50,227 nucleotides of DNA from Caulobacter sp. (lineage in GTDB: Bacteria > Pseudomonadota > Alphaproteobacteria > Caulobacterales > Caulobacteraceae). The DNA lies in assembly GCA_030678995.1 (NCBI GenBank), contig JAUXTQ010000044.1:1-50227 (forward strand), written 5' to 3'. The first letter of the stretch is position 1; each line of letters starts with the position of its first letter. This document shows, in pieces, positions 15,693 to 25,188 of this stretch. The notes beneath the pieces were generated by a model that was given only the letters and a program-made list of their open reading frames with translations, searched no databases and was not told the origin of the DNA. The position numbers were made by a program, and so were the translations under genes.

Positions 15693-15854
15693 TGTGCTTG
15701 ATTTGAAGTTGGCCTCATTGTCGGATCAAGCCCTGAACGAACTTCAAATCCAAAAAAACATACTGGAAACATACACTTGACAGCCTTGTCTTCGATTTCG
15801 AAGTTCGTCGGAGCCCGCCACAGGCGCTCGCGAACTTCGGATTCAGGACACTGG
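15689..15854. repeat. CTAG-ended composite element, copy 2, inverted
   Basis: Same two-unit structure as 13016-13180 but read in the opposite direction: it starts CTAGTGTGCTTGATTTGAAG, has an AAACATACACTTG joint near 15768, then the CGAAGTTCG/CGAACTTCGG unit and ends GGACACTGG. It is more diverged than copy 1 (the final CTAG is CTGG and the inner CTAG pair is lost). Together the two copies form an inverted repeat around a 2.5-kb segment. Confidence 0.8.
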
Positions 15855-15927
15855 TGGGTGTGAGTTGCCTGCGAGGCGTTCCGGAGTCACCATCCCGTCG
15901 TACGACCCTCTGACTGGGGAGACGAGG

Positions 15928-16362
15928 ATGAAACGCGCGCTCTATATCTTGACCGCCGTGACTCTGGGCGCCGCCGCCCCGGCCGCGGCCGGCGACATGC
16001 TGTATCCGGGCGGAACCATGCTGACCGAAAACCTGGAGGGCAGGCCCTACTGGGCGGTTCAGGCGCGCTGCGCCGGGGTCTATGGCGCCACCAGCAACTT
16101 CCTCGCCGACAAGGGCGACACGGACGGCGCCGCGGAAGCCAAGGCCATGGGCGTGGCCTTCTTCAACATCGCCGTCGATCGGGTGATGAAGGACCGTGGC
16201 ATCGAGCGTCGGGCGGCTCTCGAGGCCCTGAGCCCCGGCGTCATCGCCGGTCGGCAGGAGACGATCGAAGTTCTCCAGGCCGAAGGCGACGGCCCCTCTT
16301 CCACATGGAACTACGCCCGCAGCGTCTGCCTCGACATCCGCGACAGCTACGGCGCGCCCTAG
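15928..16362 (+). CDS. Exported protein of unknown function
   Basis: 144 residues from ATG 15928, which has GACGAGG before it; a reading from 15865 would add 21 residues before the signal peptide. Signal peptide about 1-20 (LYILTAVTLGAAAPAAAG). The mature part contains two cysteines (ARCAG and SVCLD) that could form a disulfide, and a helical middle. No family recognised. It heads a same-direction run of exported proteins (15928-19520), with 63 bases to the next gene, so may share their role in the cell envelope. Confidence 0.7.
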   Translation: MKRALYILTAVTLGAAAPAAAGDMLYPGGTMLTENLEGRPYWAVQARCAGVYGATSNFLADKGDTDGAAEAKAMGVAFFNIAVDRVMKDRGIERRAALEALSPGVIAGRQETIEVLQAEGDGPSSTWNYARSVCLDIRDSYGAP

Positions 16363-16425
16363 TTGCTTGACGGGCCGCCTCCGGGCAGGCCTGACTGCGC
16401 CTGAAGGTTGTCTTCGGGGATTGGC

Positions 16426-17958
16426 ATGCGCGTTCGTTCTGTACTGGTCACCCTCGCCGCCCTGACGGCGGTCGCCTCCGCGCCTCCCGCCGCCGGCCAG
16501 TCGATCGGCCGGCAGATGGACCTGCTCAAGCTCGAGCAGACGGCGGGCCAGGCCGTCAGCGCCCTCATCGACAGCGACTTCACGACCTGCGAGTCCAGGC
16601 TGCCGGACCTGCGCGCGATCATGAACGACCCGCGGTTCGACCGCATGCGCACTGATATCCGCCGGCCCTTCCTGTTCTCGGTGATCATCTGCGCCGAGAT
16701 CAAGGACCGGCCGCTGGGCCTGGCCGCCGCCCGCAAGCTCGAACCCATCGCCCAGGACCCGATGGAGGTCGGGGCGGTGCAGACCATCCAGATCTCCGAC
16801 GCCCTCGAGCGCGACGCCATGCCGGAGGCCACCCGCCGGTTCCTCAAGCTGCTCGACGCCCAGCCCGAGGTGGTCGCCCAGTGGCGCCCGGGCATGATCG
16901 GCGCCTTCACCGACTATCTCGACGACGATCCGGATCTGGCCCTGTCGGCGCTGCAGCGGATCACCAGCTTCGCCTGGCGGGAACCCGGCAGTCTGCGGGC
17001 CAGCAAGAACCAATGGGCCCTGGCTTACGGCTGGCAGCTGGGCGACCGGGGCCGGACGGCCGACGCGGCGAGAGCGGTCGCGGCGGCGGATGACCCCCGG
17101 GTGCTGCTGTATGTCGCCGCCGACCGCCGTTTCCAGACGGCCTGGACTCCGGCCGACCGGTTCGACTGGACGGCGCTGGAGACCGCCGACCTGACCCGGG
17201 CGCGGGGCGACATGGCCGCCACGCCCGAAAAGCTCGCTCCGGTGCGCGAGGTGATGTCCAGTCTGCGGGCCCTGGGCCGCTACGACGAGGCCATCCAGAT
17301 CGGCCAGGCCCTCCGCGCCCGCTTGCAGGACGGGGAGGCATTCGACGACCGCGAGGAGAATGGCGAGTGGGTCCTGATCCTGCTCGGCCACTGCCTGCTC
17401 GACACCGGCAAGGTCACCGAGGCCGAGGCGGTGTTCAACGAGGCCATCGCCATGGGCGAGGCGCGCGCGCCCTCCAGCGACGCGCGGATGAACTGGGCCG
17501 GGCGGCTTCTCGACCTGTCCCGGCCGCAAGACGCCCTGAAGATCATCGCCGGCATCGATCTGGACTATGTCACCGACTACGGCGAGGCCTGGATCGACTC
17601 CCAGAAGGCCTGCGCCCAGGCCGGCGTCGACCGCAAGGCCGCCGAGGCGACCCTGGCCACCCTGCGCCAGCGCCGGGACAAGAACCCGGGCGCCCTCAGC
17701 CAGGCGCTGCTGTGCCTGAACCTGGTCGATGAGGCCTCGACGCTGCTGATCTGGCGACTGGAGCAGCCCGAGCACCGCAGCGGCGCGCTGGATCCCTTCT
17801 GGGGCGCCAAGCCGCCGCCGTTCATTCCGCCCTGGCTGGCCGAGTTCGAACGCCGCCGCCAGGCGATGCTGGCCGGGCCGGGCGTGCGCGCGGCGCTGGA
17901 CAAGGTGGGCCGCCCCGTGGCCGTCCCCCTGGCCGGCGACTACTGGGGCGGGTTTTGA
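16426..17958 (+). CDS. Exported TPR-like helical repeat protein, paralogue 1
   Basis: 510 residues from ATG 16426. Signal peptide about 1-25 ending near AAGQ. The mature protein is rich in helix-pair repeats of TPR/Sel1 character; RYDEAIQIGQALRARL and VTEAEAVFNEAIAMGEA are the clearest. It ends PLAGDYWGGF. The next gene encodes a full-length paralogue with the same landmarks in the same order, so the pair arose by tandem duplication. The two reading frames abut (stop 17958, next start 17961), pointing to one mRNA. A periplasmic scaffold role is guessed from the fold; no known family name. Confidence 0.72.
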   Translation: MRVRSVLVTLAALTAVASAPPAAGQSIGRQMDLLKLEQTAGQAVSALIDSDFTTCESRLPDLRAIMNDPRFDRMRTDIRRPFLFSVIICAEIKDRPLGLAAARKLEPIAQDPMEVGAVQTIQISDALERDAMPEATRRFLKLLDAQPEVVAQWRPGMIGAFTDYLDDDPDLALSALQRITSFAWREPGSLRASKNQWALAYGWQLGDRGRTADAARAVAAADDPRVLLYVAADRRFQTAWTPADRFDWTALETADLTRARGDMAATPEKLAPVREVMSSLRALGRYDEAIQIGQALRARLQDGEAFDDREENGEWVLILLGHCLLDTGKVTEAEAVFNEAIAMGEARAPSSDARMNWAGRLLDLSRPQDALKIIAGIDLDYVTDYGEAWIDSQKACAQAGVDRKAAEATLATLRQRRDKNPGALSQALLCLNLVDEASTLLIWRLEQPEHRSGALDPFWGAKPPPFIPPWLAEFERRRQAMLAGPGVRAALDKVGRPVAVPLAGDYWGGF

Positions 17959-17960
17959 CC

Positions 17961-19520
17961 GTGCGGGGGGCCGTCCTGGCCGCCGTCGCGGTCCTGTTGC
18001 TGACGGGCCCGGCCCTTGCGAGGCAGAGCAACAGCAACACCCCACCCGGCGCCACGACCGCCACGACCGTCGAGCAGCTGGACGAGCAGGTGCGGGGCCT
18101 CGTCACGCCGTCGGTGAACATCAATTCCAGCCGCTGCGGGCCGACGTTCAACCGGTTGCTGGCGGCCGGAGACAACCCGCTGTTCGATCGCCTGCCGATC
18201 GAGACCCGGCGGCTCGTGCTGCGGGTGGCGACCGGCTGCTCCAGGCGTGACCCGCCGCCAAGGGCCGTAGCCCTGATCCGCCGGCTGGAACCCCTGGCCG
18301 AGGCGCCGGACCAAGTGGCCGACGCCAATCAGATCCTCATGGAAGAGGCTCAGAAGCGGAAGGACATGGTTGAGGGCGCGAGGCGACTGATCAGAATCAT
18401 CGACGCCGATCCCGATCGCGTGGCCGGCTGGTGGCCGCCTTATCTGAACCAGTTCATCAATGGCGAGGGCGTGCGCGACAACCCCGACATCGCGATCCCG
18501 CTGCTTCAGCGGCTTACCGCGATGACCTGGCGGGATTCCGACAGCCGGTCCGCGGCGACGAACTATTGGGCCGGACGCTACGGCGAACTGCTGATCGACC
18601 GCGGCGACGTGGCCGGAGCCCAGCGGGTCCTGGCCGGCATGGAGAACACCCAGCTGTGGATGACCGTCGCCCAGGACCGGCGCTATGCATCGCTGTGGGC
18701 CGGCTTCCAGAGCGCCGGCCGGTTTGACTGGCGCAAGAGCGTCGAGAGCGAGCTGACCGCCAATGTGGCCAGGCGGGCGGAAAAGCCCAAACAGCTGGTC
18801 CTGGTCTACGAAGCCCTGCAGCTGCTGCGTCAGCTGCAGCGCTATGACGACGCGATTGCGCTGGGGCAGGCCTGGCGCGCGCGGATCAAGGACGGCGAGA
18901 CCTTCGAGGATGGCGAGAAGTACGCCAACTGGGTGCTCAACGAGCTGGCCTACGCCCTCTACGACACCGGCAGGTCGGTCGATGGCGAGACGGTCTTTCT
19001 GGAGTCCATCGAGGTTGGCGAGGCCGGAACCCGGTCGGTCAGCCAGCGGATCAACTGGGCCGAGCGCCTGAACACGATGGGCCGTCCGCTGGAGGCCCTT
19101 GCCGTCCTTGAAACCCTCAGCCCGGCCGGGGCATCGCCCTATGGTGAGATGTGGGCCTCCGCGGGACGGGTCTGCGCCCTGAGCCAGACCGGCGGCGAGG
19201 GCACGGCGACGGCGCTGAACACCATGCGGCCGCGCTGGCAGGACAATCCTTCGGCCCTGACCCAGGCACTCGTCTGCGCCGGTCTGCTGGACGAAGCCGC
19301 CGCCCTCTACGTCAAACGGCTGCAGTCTCCCAAGCATCGCGCCGACGTTCTTGAGGCCTTCCGCGTGGTGTTGCCGCCGCCGACCCTGACGCCCCGGCAG
19401 GTTGAGCTGGAGCGGCGGCGTCTGACCGTCCTGAACCGGCCGGATGTGCAGGCGGCGCTCGCCGCGGTCGGCCGCGCCATCGACCTCCCGCTCGCCGGCG
19501 CCTACTGGGGCTCGATCTAG
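17961..19520 (+). CDS. Exported TPR-like helical repeat protein, paralogue 2
   Basis: 519 residues from GTG 17961; a TTG at 17955 is also possible but lies too close to the GGGGCGGG ribosome site. Signal peptide about 1-20 (AVLAAVAVLLLTGPALAR). Shares with its upstream neighbour the blocks FDW, RYDDAIALGQAWRARIKDGE, NWVLNELAYALYDTG, ETVFLESIEVGEA and the C-terminal PLAGAYWGSI. Its stop codon TAG is part of CTAG, which also forms the stop of the convergent coiled-coil gene on the other strand. Function unknown. Confidence 0.72.
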   Translation: MRGAVLAAVAVLLLTGPALARQSNSNTPPGATTATTVEQLDEQVRGLVTPSVNINSSRCGPTFNRLLAAGDNPLFDRLPIETRRLVLRVATGCSRRDPPPRAVALIRRLEPLAEAPDQVADANQILMEEAQKRKDMVEGARRLIRIIDADPDRVAGWWPPYLNQFINGEGVRDNPDIAIPLLQRLTAMTWRDSDSRSAATNYWAGRYGELLIDRGDVAGAQRVLAGMENTQLWMTVAQDRRYASLWAGFQSAGRFDWRKSVESELTANVARRAEKPKQLVLVYEALQLLRQLQRYDDAIALGQAWRARIKDGETFEDGEKYANWVLNELAYALYDTGRSVDGETVFLESIEVGEAGTRSVSQRINWAERLNTMGRPLEALAVLETLSPAGASPYGEMWASAGRVCALSQTGGEGTATALNTMRPRWQDNPSALTQALVCAGLLDEAAALYVKRLQSPKHRADVLEAFRVVLPPPTLTPRQVELERRRLTVLNRPDVQAALAAVGRAIDLPLAGAYWGSI

Positions 19521-21349
19521 CCCCCCGCCTTCGCCGCTTCCAGCTTGGCTTCCAGGTCGGCGACCTCCTGCTTGCAGGCGTCGAGCTGCGACATCGCGTT
19601 GGCCATGTCCTTGGCGATGGTGTTGGGGTCGTTGACGATGCGCTCCATCTCGTCAAGCACCTCCTCGGCCTCTTCGGTCGTATCGGCGAAGCCGTGCGTG
19701 CGGACCCATTCATTGGCCTGGCTGCCCTCGCCATAGACCTCCCGGTCGGTGAGGAAGGCCTTGGTGTTGGGCGTCAGGGTGGCCAGGCGGATATTCAGGA
19801 TGCCGTAGGCCGCCTGCAGGGCGCTGAGGATCATCTGGGGCCCGCCGCCCGTCGGGATGGGTGTCTTGCCGCCGACCAGCGCCGCGCCGCCGACAGCCGC
19901 CGCCTGGGTGGCCACCCCGGTGGCCCAGCTGCCCCAGTCGTTCCACATGTCGGTCAGGCCGGTTGTCGGCGCGTCCGGCCCCAGAACGCCCAGCTTCTTC
20001 AGGGCGGCCAGAGCCTTTTCCTGCTTCTTCGCGTTGGCCAACTGGTCTTCGTAGATCTGCTTGCAGCGCTTGCGGGCCGCCTCGAGCTGTTCCTCGAGGG
20101 TCAGGATGCGGGCTCCCCGGGCGCCGTCCTCGGCCTTCTTCTTCGCGCCGGCGGCAGCGTCCGCGGCGGCTCCGGCGGCGGCGGCGGCGGCATCGGCCTT
20201 GGCCTGGGCGGCCTTCTCGGCGGCGATGATGCCGAGGCACTCCGCCTCCTTGGCCGCCAGCGCGGCGGCCGCGGCGGCGGCCCTGGCGGCAGCGGCCGAG
20301 GACGCGGCCGTGGCGGCGTTGGCAGCGGCGGCGGCCGTGGCGGCGGCCTCATCCAGTCCGGCGGCGGCGGCGCGGGCCTCGGAGAACTTCTTCTGCGCCG
20401 CATAGGCCGCGTCGTTGGCCTCATCGACCATCTTCTGGGCGGCGCCGACGGCCGAGGCGTTGGCCCCGTCCTTGATCAGGGCCGAGCGGGCGGCGGCGGC
20501 GTTGCCGAGCCGCGTCTGGGCCGCGCCCATTTCCCTCTCGGCGTCGGCCAGGTCCTTGGCATTGTCCTTAGCGGCCTGTTCGGCCGCTTCGGCGGCCGAT
20601 GTCGCGGCCTCGGCGGCGGCCTGGGCGGCGGCGGCCTCGGCGTCAGCGGCGGCGGCGGCGGCGCGGGCGGCGGCGAGCTCCTCCTCGCAGGGACCTTTCT
20701 TCTTCTTCGCGTCGTCCAGTTCATCGGCGGCCCGCCGGGCGGCGGCGGCGGCGGCATCGGCCTTGCGCTGGGCGTCCTCGGCGGCCCTGCGCGCGGCGGC
20801 ATTCATCCAGGGGACCAGCTCGGGATCAAAGCTGGCCATCACCGACGACGTGTCGGACCGGGGCGAGCCCGGTCGCGGACGCGTCTGTCCCTGCGGCTGG
20901 GGTTGCGACCGGGCGGCGGCCGGGGGGGGCGGCGGGGCGGTCGCCTCGACCTCAAGGTACATCACCCGGTCGCTGATCTTGCAGTTGGCGAACACCAGGA
21001 ACTGGCAGGTGTCGCAGATCACGGTCACCTGCGCCCGATAGACGCCGGGGCGCAGGCGGCTGAAGTCGATCTTTGCCGGCACCGCCTTCTGCTGGCCCCG
21101 CTGGACCTGCCGCGCCACCGGATCGCCCTGGATCTTCAGCCAGGGATTGGGAGAGATGACAAACTTGAAGTCCTGCGGCTGGTTACAGTTCAGGTTCTGG
21201 GCGATGAGGTTGAACGGGTAGGTCTGGCCGATCTGGCGCGTGCCCAGGCTGATCCGCTCGCCCGGCGCCGGGGCCTGGGCCCAGGCGACCACGGCCACGA
21301 AGGCCCCGACCAGGCCGATGACGAGCTTGCGGAAAGGCGTACGCACCAT
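19517..21349 (-). CDS. Exported alanine-rich coiled-coil protein with N-terminal Ig-like domain
   Basis: 610 residues. Signal peptide or anchor at 1-25 (LVIGLVGAFVAVVAWAQA). Residues about 27-140 look like a beta-sandwich (FNLIAQNLNCNQPQDFKFVI, RPGVYRAQVTVICDTCQFLV) with several cysteines. A proline-rich linker (about 140-170) leads into some 270 residues of alanine-rich heptad-like helix with DAEAAAAQAAAEAATSAAEA-type repeats. The last 140 residues are non-repetitive and end in a short coiled coil. It resembles envelope-spanning stalk proteins in design, TolA-like in composition, but no family is recognised. It faces the TPR-like pair tail to tail. Confidence 0.72.
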   Translation of the reverse strand: MVRTPFRKLVIGLVGAFVAVVAWAQAPAPGERISLGTRQIGQTYPFNLIAQNLNCNQPQDFKFVISPNPWLKIQGDPVARQVQRGQQKAVPAKIDFSRLRPGVYRAQVTVICDTCQFLVFANCKISDRVMYLEVEATAPPPPPAAARSQPQPQGQTRPRPGSPRSDTSSVMASFDPELVPWMNAAARRAAEDAQRKADAAAAAARRAADELDDAKKKKGPCEEELAAARAAAAAADAEAAAAQAAAEAATSAAEAAEQAAKDNAKDLADAEREMGAAQTRLGNAAAARSALIKDGANASAVGAAQKMVDEANDAAYAAQKKFSEARAAAAGLDEAAATAAAAANAATAASSAAAARAAAAAAALAAKEAECLGIIAAEKAAQAKADAAAAAAGAAADAAAGAKKKAEDGARGARILTLEEQLEAARKRCKQIYEDQLANAKKQEKALAALKKLGVLGPDAPTTGLTDMWNDWGSWATGVATQAAAVGGAALVGGKTPIPTGGGPQMILSALQAAYGILNIRLATLTPNTKAFLTDREVYGEGSQANEWVRTHGFADTTEEAEEVLDEMERIVNDPNTIAKDMANAMSQLDACKQEVADLEAKLEAAKAGG

Positions 21350-21425
21350 GACCGCATCCTCCCCAGAGCCGGCCTGACGTTACGTCAACTACCCTAGCAG
21401 GCGTGATGATCTCTGGATAGCGGCG

Positions 21426-22151
21426 TTATGCGACCTTGCCGAACACCTCGTCGAACAGGTCCAGCATCGCTACCCAGGAGCGCTGGTCGCTGGAGGCGTG
21501 ATAGGCGAAGCCGGGGCGGTTCAGGCGGCCGATGTCGGGGTTGGTGAAGCTATGGCCGGCGCCGCCATAGACATGCATGCGCCAGTCGACGCCCGCTTGG
21601 GTCATCTCCTGCTCGAAGGCGATCCGCTGCTCGGCCGGGATGATCGGATCGTCCGCGCCGATGGCGGTGAGGACCTTGCCCTTGATGTTGGCGGCGTCCT
21701 GCGGCCGGGCCGTGCCCAGGCCCGAGTGGAAGCCGACGACGGCCTTGAGCTCCGCCCCGCCGCGGGCCAGCTCCAGCGCGGTCGTGCCGCCAAAGCAGTA
21801 GCCGATCGCCGCCAGCCGGTCCGGATCGGTTTGCGGCTGGGCCTTGAGCACCTCCAGCGCGGCCCCGGCGCGGACGCGGATGCCGGTCGGGTCGGCCATC
21901 CAGGCGCCGATGTAGGTCATCGCCTGGCTGATGTCGGCCAGCGGCTTGCCATCGCCGTAGTAGTCCATGGCGAAGGCGACGAAGCCCAGGCCCGCCAGCC
22001 GCTTGGCGACGTTGCGCGGATGGTCCATCAGCCCGCCGCCCTCGTGGCAGACCAGCACCCCCGGCCGCTTGCCCGTGCGGCTCTCGTCGACAGCCAGCAT
22101 GCCGACCATGCGGACGCCGTCGGCGGTGTATTCGATGTCTTCGATTTTCAT
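21426..22151 (-). CDS. Dienelactone hydrolase family protein
   Basis: 241 residues, alpha/beta hydrolase fold. The nucleophile elbow is GYCFGG with Cys119, as in dienelactone hydrolases; the triad is completed by Asp near 167 (GADDPI) and His200 (GAGHSF). CHEGGGLMDHPRNVAKRLAG near the start supplies the oxyanion region. The family hydrolyses cyclic or activated esters. It follows the cupin gene by 15 bases in the same direction, so the two form an operon. Natural substrate unknown. Confidence 0.9.
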   Translation of the reverse strand: MKIEDIEYTADGVRMVGMLAVDESRTGKRPGVLVCHEGGGLMDHPRNVAKRLAGLGFVAFAMDYYGDGKPLADISQAMTYIGAWMADPTGIRVRAGAALEVLKAQPQTDPDRLAAIGYCFGGTTALELARGGAELKAVVGFHSGLGTARPQDAANIKGKVLTAIGADDPIIPAEQRIAFEQEMTQAGVDWRMHVYGGAGHSFTNPDIGRLNRPGFAYHASSDQRSWVAMLDLFDEVFGKVA

Positions 22152-22166
22152 GTCCGTCCCCCAGGA

Positions 22167-22634
22167 TCAGCGGGAAGGATACAGCGTCCCGTCGCGATGT
22201 TTGTAGCCCTCGTCGCCGGGGCGGATGATCAGGTCGATGTCGGGGTAGTCGACGTATTCGGTGGCCGGATTGGTCGGATTGCCGACCTGCAGCAACACGG
22301 CGTCGGCGCCGGAGCGGTTCTGGATGTGGTGGCCGTTTTCCACCCCCGCCTTCCAGGCGGCGCAGTCGCCGGCGCGCAGGACCGTCTCGCCCTCGTCCTC
22401 GACCAGCACCACCTCGCCGGAGACCACGAAGACGAACTCGTCCTCGTCGAGGTGCCAGTGCCGCTGGCTGGACCACTGCCCGTCCGGCAGGGTCAGCAGG
22501 TTGATCCCCACAAGGTCGAGCCCGGCGGCCTTGGCCAGCTCCAGCCAGCTGCGGTCGCGGCACGGCGCGTCATAGGGCGGCGGATAGCCGGTTCCCGAAC
22601 GGCGGGGGGCGGTGGCGAGATCGATCTTGGGCAT
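22167..22634 (-). CDS. Cupin domain protein
   Basis: 155 residues from ATG 22634, with AGGAG about 12 bases upstream; an open frame extends to 22808 but without conserved sequence. Cupin motif 1 is WHLDEDEFVFVVSGEVVLVE with metal-ligand His/Glu, and motif 2 lies around GDCAAWKAGVENGHHIQN. A single metal-binding beta-barrel is expected. The C-terminal YVDYPDIDLIIRPGDEGYKH is shared by cupins of Caulobacterales and sphingomonads (recollection). First gene of the operon with dienelactone hydrolase. Confidence 0.85.
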   Translation of the reverse strand: MPKIDLATAPRRSGTGYPPPYDAPCRDRSWLELAKAAGLDLVGINLLTLPDGQWSSQRHWHLDEDEFVFVVSGEVVLVEDEGETVLRAGDCAAWKAGVENGHHIQNRSGADAVLLQVGNPTNPATEYVDYPDIDLIIRPGDEGYKHRDGTLYPSR

Positions 22635-22887
22635 GGGGCGGCTCCTGACGGGACGGCAGACTACCGGCGCTCCGGTCACGCTCAATAGTGCGACGACGAT
22701 CCAGGAAATGGCAGCATGGCGATGGAACCGGCAAGGACGGCAGCCCTGCCTGCGCCACGGTGCGGCCGATCGGCGGGTGGCGACTGGTCTGATCCCCCCT
22801 GCCGCCACTCTCCCGCCACTCTGCTGACAGCACCCTGTCAGCAGGCGCCCCTAGCCTTGCCGCCGCCCACGACCTACCTTGCCGTTC

Positions 22888-25137
22888 ATGGCCCGTTCCC
22901 CCGAGATCATGGCAGGCGTCGAGGACGTCTCCGCCGCCTTCGTGCATGAGCTGGCCAACGCCAACACCCCGGCCAGCTGGGCGCCGCACCGGCCGGCGCG
23001 CCCGGCCAAGTCCGAGGGCGGTCGGCGGTTCAACCTGGTCAGCGACTACGACCCCGCCGGCGACCAGCCCACGGCCATCGCCGAGCTGGTGGCGGGCATC
23101 AACGCGCGGGAGCACGACCAGGTGCTGCTGGGCGTCACCGGCTCGGGCAAGACCTTCACCATGGCCAGCATCATCGCCGCGACCCAGCGTCCGGCCCTGA
23201 TCCTGGCCCCGAACAAGACCCTCGCCGCCCAGCTCTACAGCGAGTTTCGGAGCTACTTCCCGGACAACGCGGTGGAGTATTTCGTCAGCTACTACGACTA
23301 TTACCAGCCCGAGGCCTACGTCCCGCGCACGGACACCTTCATCGAGAAGGACTCCAGCCGCAACGAGCAGATCGACCGCATGCGCCACAGCGCCACCCGG
23401 GCGATCCTCGAGCGGGACGACGTGATCATCGTCGCCTCGGTCAGCTGCATCTACGGCATCGGCTCGGTCGAGACCTACACCGCCATGACCTTCCAGCTGG
23501 AGGTCGGCCAGCGCATCGACGACCGCCAGCTGGTCGCCGACCTGGTGGCCCAGCAGTACAAACGCAACGAGGCGGCCTTCGAGCGCGGCACGTTCCGCAA
23601 GCGCGGCGACACGATCGAGATCTTCCCCGCCCACTACGAGGACCGCGCCTGGCGCATCGGCCTGTTCGGCGACGAGATCGAGACCATCCAGGAGTTCGAC
23701 CCGCTGACCGGCCGCAAGACCGCCGACCTGCCGGCGGTGAAGATCTACGCCAACAGCCACTACGTCACCCCGCGCCCGACGCTCAACCAGGCCATCACCC
23801 ACATCAAGGCCGAGCTGAAGGAGCGCCTCGACTGGCTGGTCGCCAACGGCAAGCTGCTGGAGGCCCAGCGCCTCGAACAGCGCACCCGCTTCGACATCGA
23901 GATGATCGAGACCACCGGCAGCTGCGCCGGCATCGAGAACTACAGCCGCTACCTCACCGGCCGCCGGCCGGGCGAGCCGCCGCCGACCTTCTTCGAATAC
24001 ATCCCCGACAACGCCCTGCTGTTCACCGACGAGAGCCACCAGACCGTCCCCCAGATCGGCGCCATGTACCGCGGCGACTACCGCCGCAAATGGACCCTGG
24101 CCGAGTACGGCTTTCGCCTGCCCAGCGCCCTGGACAACCGCCCGCTCAAGTTCGAGGAGTGGGAGGCCATGCGGCCCCAGACGGTCCACGTCAGCGCCAC
24201 GCCTGGCCCGTGGGAGATGGAAAAGGCCGGCGGCGTGTTCGCCGAACAGGTCATCCGCCCCACCGGCCTGATCGACCCGCCGGTGGAGGTCCGCCCGGTC
24301 CAGAAGGACGGCGCCAGCCAGGTCGACGACGTCATCGCCGAGGCCCGCGACTGCGCCGCCAGGGGCTACCGCACCCTGGTCACGGTCCTCACGAAAAAGA
24401 TGGCCGAGGACCTCACCGAATACATGCACGAGCAGGGCCTGCGCGTGCGCTACATGCACAGCGACGTCGACACCCTCGAACGCATCGAGATCATCCGCGA
24501 CCTGCGACTGGGCGCCTTCGACATCCTGGTGGGCATCAACCTCCTCAGAGAGGGCCTGGACATCCCCGAGTGCGGCCTGGTGGCCATTCTGGACGCCGAC
24601 AAGGAGGGCTTCCTGCGGTCAGAGACCAGCCTGATCCAGACCATCGGCCGCGCCGCGCGGAACATCGACGGCAAGGTGATCCTCTACGCCGACCGCATCA
24701 CCGGCAGCATGGAACGCGCCATGGGCGAGACCAGCCGCCGCCGCGAGAAGCAGCACGCCTGGAACCTGCAGCAGGGCATCACCCCGGAGAGCATCAAGAG
24801 CAGCATCAAGGACATCCTCGCCAGCCCGTACGAGCGCGGCGACCGGGTCAACGTCGACGTCGGCGTGGCCGAGGACGCCCGGCCGTTCCTGGGCTCCAAC
24901 TTCCAGGCCACCCTGCGCGACCTGGAAACCAAGATGCGCGAGGCGGCGGGGAACCTGGAGTTCGAGACGGCCGCGCGGGTGAGGGACGAGATCAAACGGC
25001 TGAAGATGCTGGATCTGGAATTCGCCAACGACCTGATGACCGCGCCGGGGGAGGCGGTGGACCGGGAAGCGCCCAAGCGCGAGCGGAAGGCGGCGCGGGC
25101 GGAGGCTCAGGAGCGGTTCAGGAAGGGGCGGTTGTGA
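22888..25137 (+). CDS. uvrB: Excinuclease ABC subunit B
   Basis: 749 residues; damage-verifying helicase-like subunit of nucleotide excision repair, loading UvrC. Walker A GVTGSGKT, the beta-hairpin region [24 protein letters not shown]-box variant TDESH, helicase motifs [16 protein letters not shown] and QTIGRAARN, and a C-terminal UVR motif ([17 protein letters not shown]) are all present. There is a 35-residue N-terminal extension, and ATG 22888 is chosen over a TTG at 22879. After the UVR motif comes a basic tail of about 45 residues; DNA for this tail occurs a second time at 25833-25979, beyond the ParDE genes. Confidence 0.97.
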   Translation: MARSPEIMAGVEDVSAAFVHELANANTPASWAPHRPARPAKSEGGRRFNLVSDYDPAGDQPTAIAELVAGINAREHDQVLLGVTGSGKTFTMASIIAATQRPALILAPNKTLAAQLYSEFRSYFPDNAVEYFVSYYDYYQPEAYVPRTDTFIEKDSSRNEQIDRMRHSATRAILERDDVIIVASVSCIYGIGSVETYTAMTFQLEVGQRIDDRQLVADLVAQQYKRNEAAFERGTFRKRGDTIEIFPAHYEDRAWRIGLFGDEIETIQEFDPLTGRKTADLPAVKIYANSHYVTPRPTLNQAITHIKAELKERLDWLVANGKLLEAQRLEQRTRFDIEMIETTGSCAGIENYSRYLTGRRPGEPPPTFFEYIPDNALLFTDESHQTVPQIGAMYRGDYRRKWTLAEYGFRLPSALDNRPLKFEEWEAMRPQTVHVSATPGPWEMEKAGGVFAEQVIRPTGLIDPPVEVRPVQKDGASQVDDVIAEARDCAARGYRTLVTVLTKKMAEDLTEYMHEQGLRVRYMHSDVDTLERIEIIRDLRLGAFDILVGINLLREGLDIPECGLVAILDADKEGFLRSETSLIQTIGRAARNIDGKVILYADRITGSMERAMGETSRRREKQHAWNLQQGITPESIKSSIKDILASPYERGDRVNVDVGVAEDARPFLGSNFQATLRDLETKMREAAGNLEFETAARVRDEIKRLKMLDLEFANDLMTAPGEAVDREAPKRERKAARAEAQERFRKGRL

Positions 25138-25188
25138 CGCGCGCGCCACCGCATGGCCGCCCGCCGGAACTCATGGTAATTTGAGGCC

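Noticed and set aside
15715..18045. 776-codon minus-strand frame through the repeat and two exported-protein genes
   Set aside because: Runs antisense to genes with signal peptides and ribosome sites, and through a non-coding repeat.
19694..21397. Glycine-rich 567-codon frame on the plus strand
   Set aside because: Complement of the alanine-rich coiled-coil gene; GCC/GGC codons give a spurious Gly-rich frame.
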